NCBI RefSeq assembly: GCF_900105055.1
Contig: NZ_FNTA01000003.1
Span: 558,001-622,000 of the forward strand
Origin: Amycolatopsis lurida
GTDB lineage: Bacteria; Actinomycetota; Actinomycetes; Mycobacteriales; Pseudonocardiaceae
DNA length: 64,000 bases
Direction: 5' to 3'
Of the stretch, positions 25,930-34,959 are shown in pieces; position 1 is the first letter of the stretch; each line of letters begins with the position of its first letter. The notes beneath the pieces were generated by a model. The model had not been told where the DNA came from. It made no database searches and saw only the letters and a list, made by a program, of their open reading frames with translations. A program made the position numbers and the translations under genes.

Positions 25930-26810
25930 GAGTCCGTCTCGTATTCGGCCAGGAACTTCAGGACGCGCGCGTTGACCTCGGCCGCGGATTCCCCGGCGAT
26001 GGCGTGGGTCGCCGAGGGCCACAGCTCGACCTGTCCCCGCGACAGGAACTCACGGGCGCGGGCCGCCGCGCGTTCCGGGCGATGGATGACGCTGCGGCCG
26101 GCGATGAGGGCCAGCACAGGCAGGCGCAGGGAGCGCAGCTGCTCGTCGGTGAACAACCTGGGCGACGGCAGGGCGATGCGGTAGGTCCGCATCCCCTCGT
26201 CGATCACCCGCGCGACCGGATCCGTGGCATCGACTTCCGCGCCGCCGGAGATCCAGTCGAGGAACGACGGCCGGGCCCATCGGCTGATCCCGGGGATCGC
26301 GGCGAGCGTCGCGCGGACGACCAGTCCCACGGTCAGCCCGCCGAACGTCAGCACGGGGTCGATCACGGTGAGCGATTTCAGCCGTTCCGGTGCCCGCACC
26401 GCGAGGTTGGTCGCGAGCCAGCCACCGAACGAGTACCCGATCAGATGCACGGACGGCAGGGCGAGTTCGGCGAGCGCCGTGCTCAGCCACGCGGCCTGGT
26501 CCGCGCCGTCGCGGATCGGGGCGGTCTGTTCACTGCGGCCCGCTTCGCCGATGAGGTCCACCGCGAACACTTCGCCGTGCGCGAGCAGCGCGGCGAGGTT
26601 GGGTTCCCACATCACCGCGGTCCCCGCGCGGCCGGGCAGCAGCACGATCGGCGTCGCACCCGGCCGCCCGAACCGGTACACGCGCGCCACCCCGAACGCC
26701 GTCCGGACGTCGTGGATCCCGGTCGGTGCGGGCAAAGCCGCCATACCTCGTTCGTAGACGGCCTCGTACTCGGCGCGTGCCTCCGGCGAGGCGAATCCGC
26801 CCACCTTCAT
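25926..26810 (-). CDS. alpha/beta hydrolase under TetR control
   Basis: 294 residues from ATG 26810, chosen over the GTG two codons upstream because AGGAGG sits 7 nt before it. Oxyanion region PIVLLPGRAGTAVMW, nucleophile elbow GYSFGG (Ser), and a late His in SATHAIAG give a full catalytic triad pattern with an Asp between. It is likely an esterase or lipase on a hydrophobic substrate. It shares a divergent promoter region with a TetR gene, which contains two similar operators. Confidence 0.87.
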   Translation of the reverse strand: MKVGGFASPEARAEYEAVYERGMAALPAPTGIHDVRTAFGVARVYRFGRPGATPIVLLPGRAGTAVMWEPNLAALLAHGEVFAVDLIGEAGRSEQTAPIRDGADQAAWLSTALAELALPSVHLIGYSFGGWLATNLAVRAPERLKSLTVIDPVLTFGGLTVGLVVRATLAAIPGISRWARPSFLDWISGGAEVDATDPVARVIDEGMRTYRIALPSPRLFTDEQLRSLRLPVLALIAGRSVIHRPERAAARAREFLSRGQVELWPSATHAIAGESAAEVNARVLKFLAEYETDS

Positions 26811-26828
26811 TCTCACCCCTCCTTTTTA

Positions 26829-26882
26829 CGGTACGATCGGATTGTAAACAGTTGGTGAGAGGTTTGCAATCCGATCGGACTG
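26829..26882. promoter_or_regulatory. twin TetR operators in a divergent promoter
   Basis: CGGTACGATCGGATTG (26829-26844) and CAATCCGATCGGACTG (26867-26882) are inverted copies of one near-palindrome centred on CGATCG, 38 bp apart. They lie between the tetR gene and the hydrolase gene and probably repress both. Confidence 0.65.
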
Positions 26883-26896
26883 CCAAAAGGAGTGCG

Positions 26897-27469
26897 GTGC
26901 CCAAACGAGTCGATCACGAGGACCGGCGGCGGCAGATCGCCGCGGCCGTTCGGCGCATCGCGGCCGACCGAGGACTCGAAGGGGTCAGCCTGAACGAGGT
27001 CGCGGCCGAAGCCGGCATCTCGAAGGGGTCCGTCCAGCACTACTTCGCGTCGAGGGACGAGATGCTGCGCTACGCGACGACCACCCTGCGAGGCGGCATC
27101 GAGGAGCGCATCGCCTCCCCGTCTGAGCCGCGCGTCCGGGATCTGCTCGTCGCTCTACTGCCTCTCGATGAGGCGGGCCGGGACCACGCGCTCGTCGCGA
27201 ACGCCTTCGTGGTGCGCGCGCTCAAGGATCCGGAGATCGCCGGACACTTCCGGACCGGACACGGTCAGCTCCGCGACGCGGTGGCGGCCCTGCTCGTCAC
27301 CGGCCAGGACACCGGCGACCTCCTGCTTACCACCGACCCGGCCACCGAGGCCGATCTCCTGCTCGCCCTGGTGGCCGGCCTCGGCGACGCGGTACTGCTC
27401 GGCTACAAGTCCGGCGACGAGGCCATCGCCCTCATCGACCTGCACCTGTCTCGGATCGCGGCCCGATGA
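26897..27469 (+). CDS. TetR-family regulator
   Basis: 190 residues from GTG 26897 (MPKRVDHEDRRRQIAAAVRR) with AAAAGGAG 6 nt upstream; the open frame before it runs through the operators and is rejected. HTH at about 25-50: GVSLNEVAAEAGISKGSVQHYF. Residues 60-190 form the helical ligand pocket. Divergent from the hydrolase/VC0807 pair and expected to repress them and itself. Ligand unknown, perhaps a lipid or ester. Confidence 0.9.
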   Translation: MPKRVDHEDRRRQIAAAVRRIAADRGLEGVSLNEVAAEAGISKGSVQHYFASRDEMLRYATTTLRGGIEERIASPSEPRVRDLLVALLPLDEAGRDHALVANAFVVRALKDPEIAGHFRTGHGQLRDAVAALLVTGQDTGDLLLTTDPATEADLLLALVAGLGDAVLLGYKSGDEAIALIDLHLSRIAAR

Positions 27470-27477
27470 CGATCGGC

Positions 27478-27506
27478 CTCGTAAGTGGTAAGGCCGGTTA
27501 GAACCA
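27478..27506. repeat. degenerate half copy of family A (A3)
   Basis: CTCGTAAGTGGTAAGGCCGG followed by TTAGAACC matches one arm, the loop and the first bases of the second arm of the family A palindrome, then diverges into unrelated sequence. Looks like a broken copy. Confidence 0.6.
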
Positions 27507-27591
27507 AGGGGTCTTCGCAGCTACTGGTCGTGGCCGTTGGTCGAAGGTCCGTGATCGCCATCCGAACACCACCTGTCCCAGCAGGCACAGC

Positions 27592-27673
27592 TGAAGGTCC
27601 CCTTCACACCTCGCCAAGTACATGAAGGACCCCTTCATTGCGTCTAGCGCAGTGAAGGGGTCCTTCACGTACT
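27592..27673. repeat. family B palindrome with a partial unit beside it
   Basis: A small TGAAGG...CCTTCA hairpin at 27592-27606 is followed by arms 27617-27642 and 27648-27673, which pair at 24 of 26 positions. Relative to the copy at 3725, GGCCCCC became GGACCCC and the other arm changed to match (GGGGTCC). Confidence 0.7.
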
Positions 27674-27700
27674 GCCGGAGGAGGGGCAGCGGTGGGGCGC

Positions 27701-27750
27701 GTCTCGTGAGTGGTAATGACGGTTAGAACCGTCATTACCACTCACGAGAC
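27701..27750. terminator. family A palindrome, copy A4
   Basis: Perfect 24-bp arms 27701-27724 and 27727-27750 with an AG loop. Carries TAATGAC where A1 has TAAGGAC, with GTCATTA on the other arm: a compensated change. Lies 7 nt before the hemH stop. Confidence 0.8.
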
Positions 27751-27756
27751 CGGTAC

Positions 27757-28803
27757 TTACGGGCGCGCGGGCCTTTTCGCGGGCTCGCAGCATCCGATCG
27801 CGCAAGGCGCCCCGTTGACCGTGCATCCCGCCGACGGGAACGGCGACAGCTTCCGCGCCGGCAGTCCCTCGGTGTGCTCCCGGATCAGCTCGACGACGAG
27901 TTCGGCGAAGCGCGGGTCGGTGTCCGGCGTCGCGGCACGCGCGAAGCCCATGCCGTGCTCGGCGGCCCGCTCCGCGGCCTCGTTGTCGAGATCCCAAATC
28001 ACCTCGAGGTGATCGGAGACGAAGCCGACCGGGCAGACGACCACCGAGGTGACGCCTTCCGCGTGCAGCGCGTCGATGTGGTCGACGATGTCCGGCTCCA
28101 GCCACGGCACCTGCGGCGGGCCGGAGCGCGACTGCCAGACGACGTCGTAGCTCTCGATCCCCGCTTCGGCCGCGACGAGCCGCGCGGCCTCGGCGATCTG
28201 GCGCGAGTAGCGCCGTCCGCCTTCCGACGGCGGGCCGGACGCGGTGTCGGCGGACTCGGGAACCGAGTGGGCGCAGAACACCGTGCGGGTTCCGGGCCGG
28301 TTCCCCAGTTTCGCGTGCGCGGCACGGACGGCGTCGGCGAAGGCGGCGACGAACAGCGGGTGGTCGAAGAACTGCCGCAGCTTCACCAGTTCCGGCGCAC
28401 CGTCGCCGACCGCCGCGCGGGCACGCTCGATGTCCTCGTCGTACTGGCGACAGGCGGAATAGCCGCCGTACGCGCTCGTCGGGAAGACCAGCACACGCCG
28501 GGCACCCGCCTCGGTGATCTCGGCGAGGGTGTCCTCGACCATCGGCCGCCAGTTGCGGTTGCCGAAGTGGACGGGCAGGTCGATCCCGGCGGCCGCGAGT
28601 TGCTTCTCCACCGCGGAGATCGCGTCCCGGTTGAGCCGGTTGATCGGCGAGACCCCGCCGAAGTGCTGGTAGTGCTCAGAGACCTCGAGCAGCCGTTCCC
28701 GGGGGACCCCACGGCCCCGCGTGACGTTCTCCAGGAACGGCATCACCTCGTCGAGCCCCTCGGGACCACCGAACGAAAGCCAAAGCAGCGCGTCGTAACC
28801 CAC
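27757..28803 (-). CDS. hemH: ferrochelatase (coproporphyrin type, Fe-S)
   Basis: Inserts Fe2+ into the porphyrin in late haem synthesis; in actinobacteria the substrate is coproporphyrin III (CpfC route). 348 residues from GTG 28803 ([16 protein letters not shown]); the longer frame adds an unlikely head. Landmarks: [32 protein letters not shown], the catalytic His in FCAHSVPE, and [13 protein letters not shown]. The C-terminus has a Cys cluster ([13 protein letters not shown]) able to ligate a 2Fe-2S centre, as in other actinobacterial enzymes. In mycobacteria it follows inhA directly; here a 2.3-kb cassette intervenes. Confidence 0.95.
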   Translation of the reverse strand: MGYDALLWLSFGGPEGLDEVMPFLENVTRGRGVPRERLLEVSEHYQHFGGVSPINRLNRDAISAVEKQLAAAGIDLPVHFGNRNWRPMVEDTLAEITEAGARRVLVFPTSAYGGYSACRQYDEDIERARAAVGDGAPELVKLRQFFDHPLFVAAFADAVRAAHAKLGNRPGTRTVFCAHSVPESADTASGPPSEGGRRYSRQIAEAARLVAAEAGIESYDVVWQSRSGPPQVPWLEPDIVDHIDALHAEGVTSVVVCPVGFVSDHLEVIWDLDNEAAERAAEHGMGFARAATPDTDPRFAELVVELIREHTEGLPARKLSPFPSAGCTVNGAPCAIGCCEPAKRPARP

Positions 28804-28848
28804 CCTGCCATCTTGCCGCTGTGGCGCCCCGCACGCTGACCCGGCCCA

Positions 28849-28870
28849 TTTTGAACCGATCGATCCAAAA
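28849..28870. promoter_or_regulatory. TetR operator 1 (tetR promoter)
   Basis: Near-palindrome with TTTTG and CAAAA ends around a CCGATCGATC core; overlaps TTGAAC, a possible -35 for the tetR promoter. Matches the site at 29510-29531. Confidence 0.65.
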
Positions 28871-28875
28871 CCTGG

Positions 28876-28881
28876 TACGGT
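28876..28881 (+). promoter_or_regulatory. -10 element for leaderless tetR mRNA
   Basis: TACGGT, 7 nt before the ATG at 28889, 19 nt after TTGAAC. Confidence 0.5.
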
Positions 28882-28888
28882 CATGCCC

Positions 28889-29473
28889 ATGGCCAGGCCG
28901 AAGGAATTCGACGAGCGCGCCGCGGTCGGGCGCGCCATGGACGCGTTCTGGGCACGCGGCTACGAGGGCACGTCGACACAGGCCCTCTGCGAAGCCACCG
29001 GCCTGGGCCGCAGCAGCATTTACAACACCTTCACCAGCAAGCACGAACTGTTCGTGCGCGCGCTCGATCACTACGCCGAACGCGGGATCGCAGCAAGGAC
29101 GGCCTTGCTGGAGAAATCCGGGACCGGCATCGAGCGGTTCCGCGCGCTGTTCTCGTACACGATCGACGAGGAGGTCGCGCACCACGGCCGGGGCTGCCTC
29201 GTGGTCAACACGGTGGCCGAGTTCGGCGATCGCGACCCCGAGATCAAGGCTCGGATCGAGGCCGACACCCGGCGTCATCTCGCCCTTCTTTCGACCTGCG
29301 CCAAGGAAGGACAACTCGACGGGACGATCGACGGCGATCGCGACCCCGGCGCGCTCGCCGAGTTCGCGCACAGCACCGTCGCCGGTCTCCGGCTGATGTC
29401 CCGCCGAGGCGCCGGCCGGGCGGCCATGGAGTCCGTCGCCGCCATCGCGCTGGACGCGATCGCCGCGAAGTAG
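28889..29473 (+). CDS. TetR-family regulator of the exporter cassette
   Basis: 194 residues from ATG 28889 ([20 protein letters not shown]), preferred to the ATG two codons upstream because of the -10 spacing. [25 protein letters not shown]. The C-terminal part ([20 protein letters not shown]) is typical of the AcrR/TetR_C_16-like group. Matching operators lie before this gene and before the exporter gene, so it should repress both. Likely inducer: the exported drug. Confidence 0.9.
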   Translation: MARPKEFDERAAVGRAMDAFWARGYEGTSTQALCEATGLGRSSIYNTFTSKHELFVRALDHYAERGIAARTALLEKSGTGIERFRALFSYTIDEEVAHHGRGCLVVNTVAEFGDRDPEIKARIEADTRRHLALLSTCAKEGQLDGTIDGDRDPGALAEFAHSTVAGLRLMSRRGAGRAAMESVAAIALDAIAAK

Positions 29474-29509
29474 CACCCGGAACGATCCCCGTGCGCGACA
29501 CTGCCCACA

Positions 29510-29531
29510 TTTTGGACTGATCAATACAAAA
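29510..29531. promoter_or_regulatory. TetR operator 2 (exporter promoter)
   Basis: TTTTGGACTGATCAATACAA then AA: same TTTTG...CAAAA frame and central GATC as the site at 28849. Lies 15 nt before the exporter GTG, overlapping the ribosome site region. Confidence 0.65.
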
Positions 29532-29546
29532 CTGGAGGAACGTCCC

Positions 29547-30728
29547 GTGCCTTTGGCAGTCTGCGTACTCGGACTGAGCGTGTTCGCGCTCGGCACGTCC
29601 GAGTTCATGATCACCGGCCTGCTGCCGGGGATGGCGGCCGATCTGAACGTCGGCATCCCGGAGGCCGGGCTACTCATCTCGGCCTTCGCGATCGGCATGG
29701 TCGTCGGCGCTCCCCTGCTCGCGATCGCGACCCTGCGGGTGCCGAGGCGCGCCACCCTGATGGCCCTGCTGGTCGTCTTCGGGATCTCGCATGTCGTCGG
29801 CGCGCTGGGCTCGGGCTACGCCCTGCTCTTCGCGACCCGCGTCGTCAGCGCGGTCGCCTGCGCCGGATTCTGGGCGGTCGCGGCGGCCACCGCCGTCGCG
29901 CTGGTGCCGGTCGAGCGCCGTGGCCGCGCGCTGGCCATCCTGGTCGGCGGACTCACCGTCGCGAACATCGCCGGCGTCCCCGCCGGGACCTTCCTCGGCC
30001 AGCACGCGGGTTGGCGGGCGGCGTTCTGGGCGGTCACGGCACTGACCGTCATCGCGCTGATCGGCGTCTTCGCCCTGGTCCCGGAGACGCAGAACGGTGC
30101 GGACAAGACCGACGTCGCGACCGAACTGCGGCTCTACCGAGGCGGCCGGTTCTGGCTGGCACTCGGTGTGATCGCCCTGGCGCAGGCGATGATCTTCGCG
30201 ACCTTCAGCTACCTCGCGCCCCTGCTGACCGAAGTCGCCGGGTTGCCGGAAAGCTGGGTACCGGGAGTCCTGTCGCTCTTCGGGCTCGGCGCGCTGATCG
30301 GCATCACCGCGGGCGGCAGGCTCGCCGACGCGAGGCCTTTCGCGACTCTCTACGGCGGCCTCGCCGTCGCCCTGCTCGCCCTGGTCCTGCTCGCCCTCTC
30401 CGGCCCGGCGACCCCGGTCGCGATCCTCGCCGTGTTCCTGTTCGGCGTCGCCGGATTCGGGGTCAATCCCGCTTTGAACGTCCGGGCCTTCGCCGTGGCG
30501 GGCAACGCGCCCACGCTCGTCGGCGCGAGCACGACCGCCGCGTTCAACGTCGGCAACACCCTCGGCCCGTGGCTCGGCGGCGAGTCGATCGACGCCGGTC
30601 TCGGCTACCCCAGCGTCGCGTGGGTGAGCGTCGGCCTCGGGGCCGCCACCGTCGTCGCACTCACCTTCGCCGCCGGTGTCCAGCGCACCGACGACACCCG
30701 CCTCCTCCGCGAACCCGTTACCCAGTAG
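29547..30728 (+). CDS. MFS exporter of the Cmx/CmlR chloramphenicol type
   Basis: 393 residues from GTG after GGAGGAAC; 12 membrane helices. The start VCVLGLSVFALGTSEFMI, then TGLLPGMAADLNV, is characteristic of the Cml/Cmx and related sugar/arabinose efflux group. Further marks: a motif C-like GVPAGTFLGQHAGWRAAFW and a late PALNVRAFAVA. It may export chloramphenicol-like drugs or another small molecule; the family label does not prove resistance. Flanked by its TetR gene and a SnoaL-like gene whose ribosome site overlaps the exporter stop. Confidence 0.88.
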   Translation: MPLAVCVLGLSVFALGTSEFMITGLLPGMAADLNVGIPEAGLLISAFAIGMVVGAPLLAIATLRVPRRATLMALLVVFGISHVVGALGSGYALLFATRVVSAVACAGFWAVAAATAVALVPVERRGRALAILVGGLTVANIAGVPAGTFLGQHAGWRAAFWAVTALTVIALIGVFALVPETQNGADKTDVATELRLYRGGRFWLALGVIALAQAMIFATFSYLAPLLTEVAGLPESWVPGVLSLFGLGALIGITAGGRLADARPFATLYGGLAVALLALVLLALSGPATPVAILAVFLFGVAGFGVNPALNVRAFAVAGNAPTLVGASTTAAFNVGNTLGPWLGGESIDAGLGYPSVAWVSVGLGAATVVALTFAAGVQRTDDTRLLREPVTQ

Positions 30729-30735
30729 GAGAATC

Positions 30736-31140
30736 ATGTCCGAACGAACCCGAACCACTCTTGACGAGTTCTTCCGCCGAATGTCCACAGGGGACACCGA
30801 CGGAGCCACGGAACTGTTCGCCGACAGCGTCGCGTGGGACATCCCCGGCGCGACCGAGCTGGTCCCGTGGATCGGCCCGCGCCGGAACCGGGCGGAGATC
30901 CGCGAGTTCTACGAGCTGCTCGACAAGGGGCTCGTCAAGGACCGGTTCGACGTCGAGCGCGTCCTCGTCGACGGGCCGCACGCGGTCGCGATCGGCCGCC
31001 TGCGCTCGACGATCCGCAGCACCGGCAAGGTGATCCAGACGGCCTTCACGATCGAGTTCGAAGTGGACGACGACGGCCTGATCACCAAGTACCTGATGCT
31101 CGAGGACTCGTGGCACGTCGCCAACGCCGTCCTGCCCTGA
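30736..31140 (+). CDS. SnoaL/NTF2-like protein
   Basis: 134 residues from ATG 30736; the ribosome site TAGGAGAATC includes the exporter stop, so the genes are coupled. Starts SERTRTTLDEFFRRMSTGD and continues AVAWDIPGATE-type strands, the classic SnoaL_2/limonene-epoxide-hydrolase-like cone fold. It may bind or modify a small molecule linked to the pump's substrate; such genes often accompany exporters without proof of catalysis. Confidence 0.83.
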   Translation: MSERTRTTLDEFFRRMSTGDTDGATELFADSVAWDIPGATELVPWIGPRRNRAEIREFYELLDKGLVKDRFDVERVLVDGPHAVAIGRLRSTIRSTGKVIQTAFTIEFEVDDDGLITKYLMLEDSWHVANAVLP

Positions 31141-31142
31141 TA

Positions 31143-31194
31143 CGCGTGAAGGCCCCCTTCCCTCGGCTGAGCCGAGAAAGGGGGCCTTCACGCG
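31143..31194. terminator. family B hairpin between convergent genes
   Basis: CGCGTGAAGGCCCCCTT (31143-31159) pairs with AAGGGGGCCTTCACGCG (31178-31194); an inner CTCGGC/GCCGAG stem caps it. Follows the SnoaL stop and precedes the inhA stop. Confidence 0.75.
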
Positions 31195-31205
31195 CGTCGA
31201 GAGAC

Positions 31206-31973
31206 CTAGATGCCGAGGGCGTGCACTCCGCCGTCGACCATGATCATCGAGCCGGTCGTGGCGGGCAGCCAGTCCGACAGCACGGCGCAGACGGACTTCG
31301 CCGTCGGGTCCGGATCGGAGCTGTCCCAGCCGAGCGGCGCGCGGTCGCCCCAGCCCTCTTCCAGCTCGGAGAAACCGGGGATCGACTTCGCCGCCATGGT
31401 CTTCATCGGACCGGCGCTGACCAGGTTGACCCGGATGCCCTTCGGGCCGAGGTCGCGCGCCAGGTACCGGTTCACCGATTCCAGCGCGGCCTTCGCGACG
31501 CCCATCCAGTTGTAGACGGGCCACGCGACGCGCGCGTCGAAGTCCATGCCGACGATCGACGAACCGCGTGAGAGCAGCGGCAGCGTCGCCACGGCAAGCG
31601 CCTTGAAGGAGTACGCCGAGACGTCGACGGCCACCTTCACGTCCTCGCTCGGGGCGTCCAGGAACGGCGCGCCGAGGCAGGACTGCGGGGCGAACCCGAT
31701 CGAGTGCAGCACGCCGTCGAGGCCGTCGACGTGCTCACGCACGCGGTCGGCGAGCGAATCGAGGTGCTCCTGGTTGGTGACGTCCAGCTCCAGCACCGGC
31801 GCCTCCTCGGGGAGCCGCTTGGCGATGCGCTCGACGAGCGACAGCCTGCCGAAGCCGGTGAGCACGACCTTCGCGCCCTCCTGCTGCGCGATCTTGGCCG
31901 CGTGGAACGCGAGCGAGGCGTCGGTGATGACGCCGGTGATCAGCAGGCGCTTGCCTTCGAGCAGTCCTGGCAC
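31206..31973 (-). CDS. inhA: NADH-dependent enoyl-ACP reductase
   Basis: Reduces trans-2-enoyl-ACP in fatty acid elongation (FabI/InhA group, the target of isoniazid and triclosan). 255 residues from GTG 31973. Coenzyme loop GVITDASLAFHAAK, HSIGFAP, catalytic Tyr-x6-Lys in YNWMGVAK, and the substrate loop GPMKTMAAKSIPGF. Lies 50 nt downstream of fabG on the same strand, the order of the mycobacterial fabG1-inhA operon. The host probably lacks mycolic acids (inference), so it would act in ordinary type II synthesis. Confidence 0.96.
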   Translation of the reverse strand: MPGLLEGKRLLITGVITDASLAFHAAKIAQQEGAKVVLTGFGRLSLVERIAKRLPEEAPVLELDVTNQEHLDSLADRVREHVDGLDGVLHSIGFAPQSCLGAPFLDAPSEDVKVAVDVSAYSFKALAVATLPLLSRGSSIVGMDFDARVAWPVYNWMGVAKAALESVNRYLARDLGPKGIRVNLVSAGPMKTMAAKSIPGFSELEEGWGDRAPLGWDSSDPDPTAKSVCAVLSDWLPATTGSMIMVDGGVHALGI

Positions 31974-32023
31974 GGGACCTCCAGTCCGGAGTGGTTTGCG
32001 ATCGGTACGGGAAAACGGGGACG

Positions 32024-32770
<747 letters not shown>

Positions 32771-32918
32771 TTATCGGCTCGCCAGGTTCGCGCCGGAGCC
32801 GCGCCACCCCTACCTCCGGGTAACCGCGACCGTCCTAAGCGGATGTTAGGAACCGCGCCGAAACCTTGCCCGGTCGTCACGGATTGTTCACCGTGAGCCG
32901 GAACACAGGAGGTCAAAG

Positions 32919-34277
32919 ATGACAACCCGGATCGGCGAATCCACGCCGCCCGTGAGCGAACGTCGAGTCGTCGGCAACGTGCTGCGCGGCTCGATCGGCA
33001 ACCTGGTCGAGTGGTACGACTGGTACGCCTACGCCGCTTTCACCACGTATTTCGCCAAGTCCTTCTTCCCCACCAAGGACACGACGGCGGCCTTCCTCGG
33101 CACCGCGGCGGTGTTCGCCGTCGGCTTCCTCATGCGGCCGCTCGGCGGCTGGATGCTGGGCCGGTTCGCCGACCGGTTCGGGCGACGAAGCGCACTCGTG
33201 CTTTCCGTCACGTTGATGGCGGCGGGGTCGCTGATGATCGCGCTGACGCCGACCTACGCCACGATCGGGATCGCCGCGCCGATCCTGCTGCTGGTGGCCC
33301 GGCTCATCCAGGGGCTCTCGGTCGGCGGCGAGTATTCGACCTCCGCGACCTATCTGTCCGAAGTGGCCACTCCGGGCAAGCGCGGTTTCTACTCCAGCTT
33401 CCAGTACGTGACGCTGTACGGCGGCCAGTTGCTGGCGCTCGGCCTCCAGCTGCTGCTGCAGGCCATTCTGACCGAACAGCAGCTGACCTCGTGGGGCTGG
33501 CGGATCGCCTTCGTCGTCGGCGCGCTCGCCGCCGTCGTGGTGATGGTCCTGCGCCGCGGAATGGACGAGTCGGCCAGCTTCGAGGAGACCAAGGCCTCCG
33601 GCACCGGCAAGGACGCGGGCGACAAGGGCACGCTGCGGGCCTTGATCAAGTACCCCAAGGAGATCGCGCTCGTCGTCGGCCTCACCCTCGGCGGCACGGT
33701 GTCGTTCTACACCTTCGCCACCTACAGCCAGAAGTTCATGGAGAACACCGCAGGTATCCCGCGCCGGACGGTGACGCTGATCCTGTTCTGCGCGATCCTC
33801 GTCGCCGCGATCCTGCAGCCGTTCGCGGGCAAGCTGTCCGACCGGATCGGCCGTCGCCCGCTGCTGATGTTCTTCGGGATCGCGGGCACCCTGCTGACCG
33901 TCCCGATCATGACGCTGATGGGCGGGACGAAGGAGCCGGTGCTCGCCTTCCTGTTGATGCTGGCCGGCCTGGTGATCGTCACCGGGTACACCTCGATCAA
34001 CGCGATCGTGAAGGCCGAGCTGTTCCCGACGAAGATCCGCGCGATCGGCGTCGGCCTCCCCTACGCGCTCACCGTGGCGATCTTCGGCGGCACCGCCGAG
34101 CTCATCGCGCAGGCGCTCAAGGGGGCCGGTCACGAATCGGTGTTCTTCTACTACGTCGCGGGCTGTGTCCTCGTGTCGCTCATCGTGTACGGCACAATGC
34201 GGGAAACCTCGAAGACCTCGGAGCTGGACAAGAAGAAGCAGCCCGAGCCCGAGCTCGTGTCCGGCCGCGAAGGCTAG
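32919..34277 (+). CDS. MHS-family (KgtP-like) organic acid:H+ symporter
   Basis: 452 residues after AGGAGG. 12 membrane helices of the metabolite:H+ symporter group: GSIGNLVEWYDWYAYAAFT in helix 1, GGWMLGRFADRFGRR (motif A), LLVARLIQGLSVGGEYSTSA in helix 4, and TKIRAIGVGLPYALTVAIFGG near the end. This pattern is close to alpha-ketoglutarate and dicarboxylate permeases. It is followed 16 nt later by a response regulator, histidine kinase and TAXI binding protein in one run, suggesting that the operon senses the organic acid it imports. Confidence 0.9.
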   Translation: MTTRIGESTPPVSERRVVGNVLRGSIGNLVEWYDWYAYAAFTTYFAKSFFPTKDTTAAFLGTAAVFAVGFLMRPLGGWMLGRFADRFGRRSALVLSVTLMAAGSLMIALTPTYATIGIAAPILLLVARLIQGLSVGGEYSTSATYLSEVATPGKRGFYSSFQYVTLYGGQLLALGLQLLLQAILTEQQLTSWGWRIAFVVGALAAVVVMVLRRGMDESASFEETKASGTGKDAGDKGTLRALIKYPKEIALVVGLTLGGTVSFYTFATYSQKFMENTAGIPRRTVTLILFCAILVAAILQPFAGKLSDRIGRRPLLMFFGIAGTLLTVPIMTLMGGTKEPVLAFLLMLAGLVIVTGYTSINAIVKAELFPTKIRAIGVGLPYALTVAIFGGTAELIAQALKGAGHESVFFYYVAGCVLVSLIVYGTMRETSKTSELDKKKQPEPELVSGREG

Positions 34278-34293
34278 GCGGGAAGGTGTGGCC

Positions 34294-34956
34294 GTGCGGG
34301 TGCTGCTCGTCGAGGACGACACCGGTGTCGCCGACGCGATCGCCGAAGCGCTGCAAACGCGCGGCCACACCGTCTCCCACGCGATCCGCGGAAGCGACGC
34401 GCTGCACCGGCATCGTGCGGCCGACGTGATCCTGCTGGATCTCAACCTGCCCGACATGCACGGACTGGACGTGCTCAGGAAGGTCCGGCAGGTCTCGCCG
34501 GTGCCGGTGCTCGTGCTCACCGCGAGCGGGGACGAACGGTCCGTGGTGCGCGGGCTGCGGCTGGGCGCCGACGACTACCTGACCAAACCCGTCCGGCTGG
34601 CCGAGCTGCTGGCGAGGATGGACGCGGTCGTGCGCCGCGCGGCCGTCTCCGCCGCACCGCGGGACGGCGTCGTCCGTGTCGAGGACGTCGAGATCGACCT
34701 CGGCGCGCGGCGCGTGCTGGTCGACGGGAACGACATCGGGCTCACCGCCAAGGAGTTCGCCGTACTGGCCGTGCTCGCCGCCCGGCCGGGCACGGCGGTG
34801 AGCCGTCAGCAGCTGATGGACGAGGTCTGGGGCGACGCGTACCTGGCCGTCTCCCGTTCGCTCGACGTGCATCTGACCCAGCTGCGCGCGAAGCTCGACA
34901 GGCCGGGACTGCTGACCACGATCCGGGGATTCGGCTACCGGCTCGGCCGGGACTGA
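34294..34956 (+). CDS. OmpR-type response regulator (TctD-like)
   Basis: 220 residues. Start GTG 34294 (MRVLLVEDD) is preferred over one 6 nt upstream because of spacing to GGAAGG. The receiver domain has Asp8/Asp9, phospho-acceptor Asp49 in VILLDLNLPD, Thr/Ser in VLTASGD, and Lys in LTKPVR. Trans_reg_C winged helix at about 125-218, ending IRGFGYRLGRD. Its partner kinase starts 3 nt downstream. Resembles TctD/QseB regulators, which often control organic acid uptake. Confidence 0.93.
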   Translation: MRVLLVEDDTGVADAIAEALQTRGHTVSHAIRGSDALHRHRAADVILLDLNLPDMHGLDVLRKVRQVSPVPVLVLTASGDERSVVRGLRLGADDYLTKPVRLAELLARMDAVVRRAAVSAAPRDGVVRVEDVEIDLGARRVLVDGNDIGLTAKEFAVLAVLAARPGTAVSRQQLMDEVWGDAYLAVSRSLDVHLTQLRAKLDRPGLLTTIRGFGYRLGRD

Positions 34957-34959
34957 CCG

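Noticed and set aside
26726..26896. Longer N-terminus for the TetR protein at 26897
   Set aside because: It reads through both operators and the hydrolase start; the GTG at 26897 has a good ribosome site.
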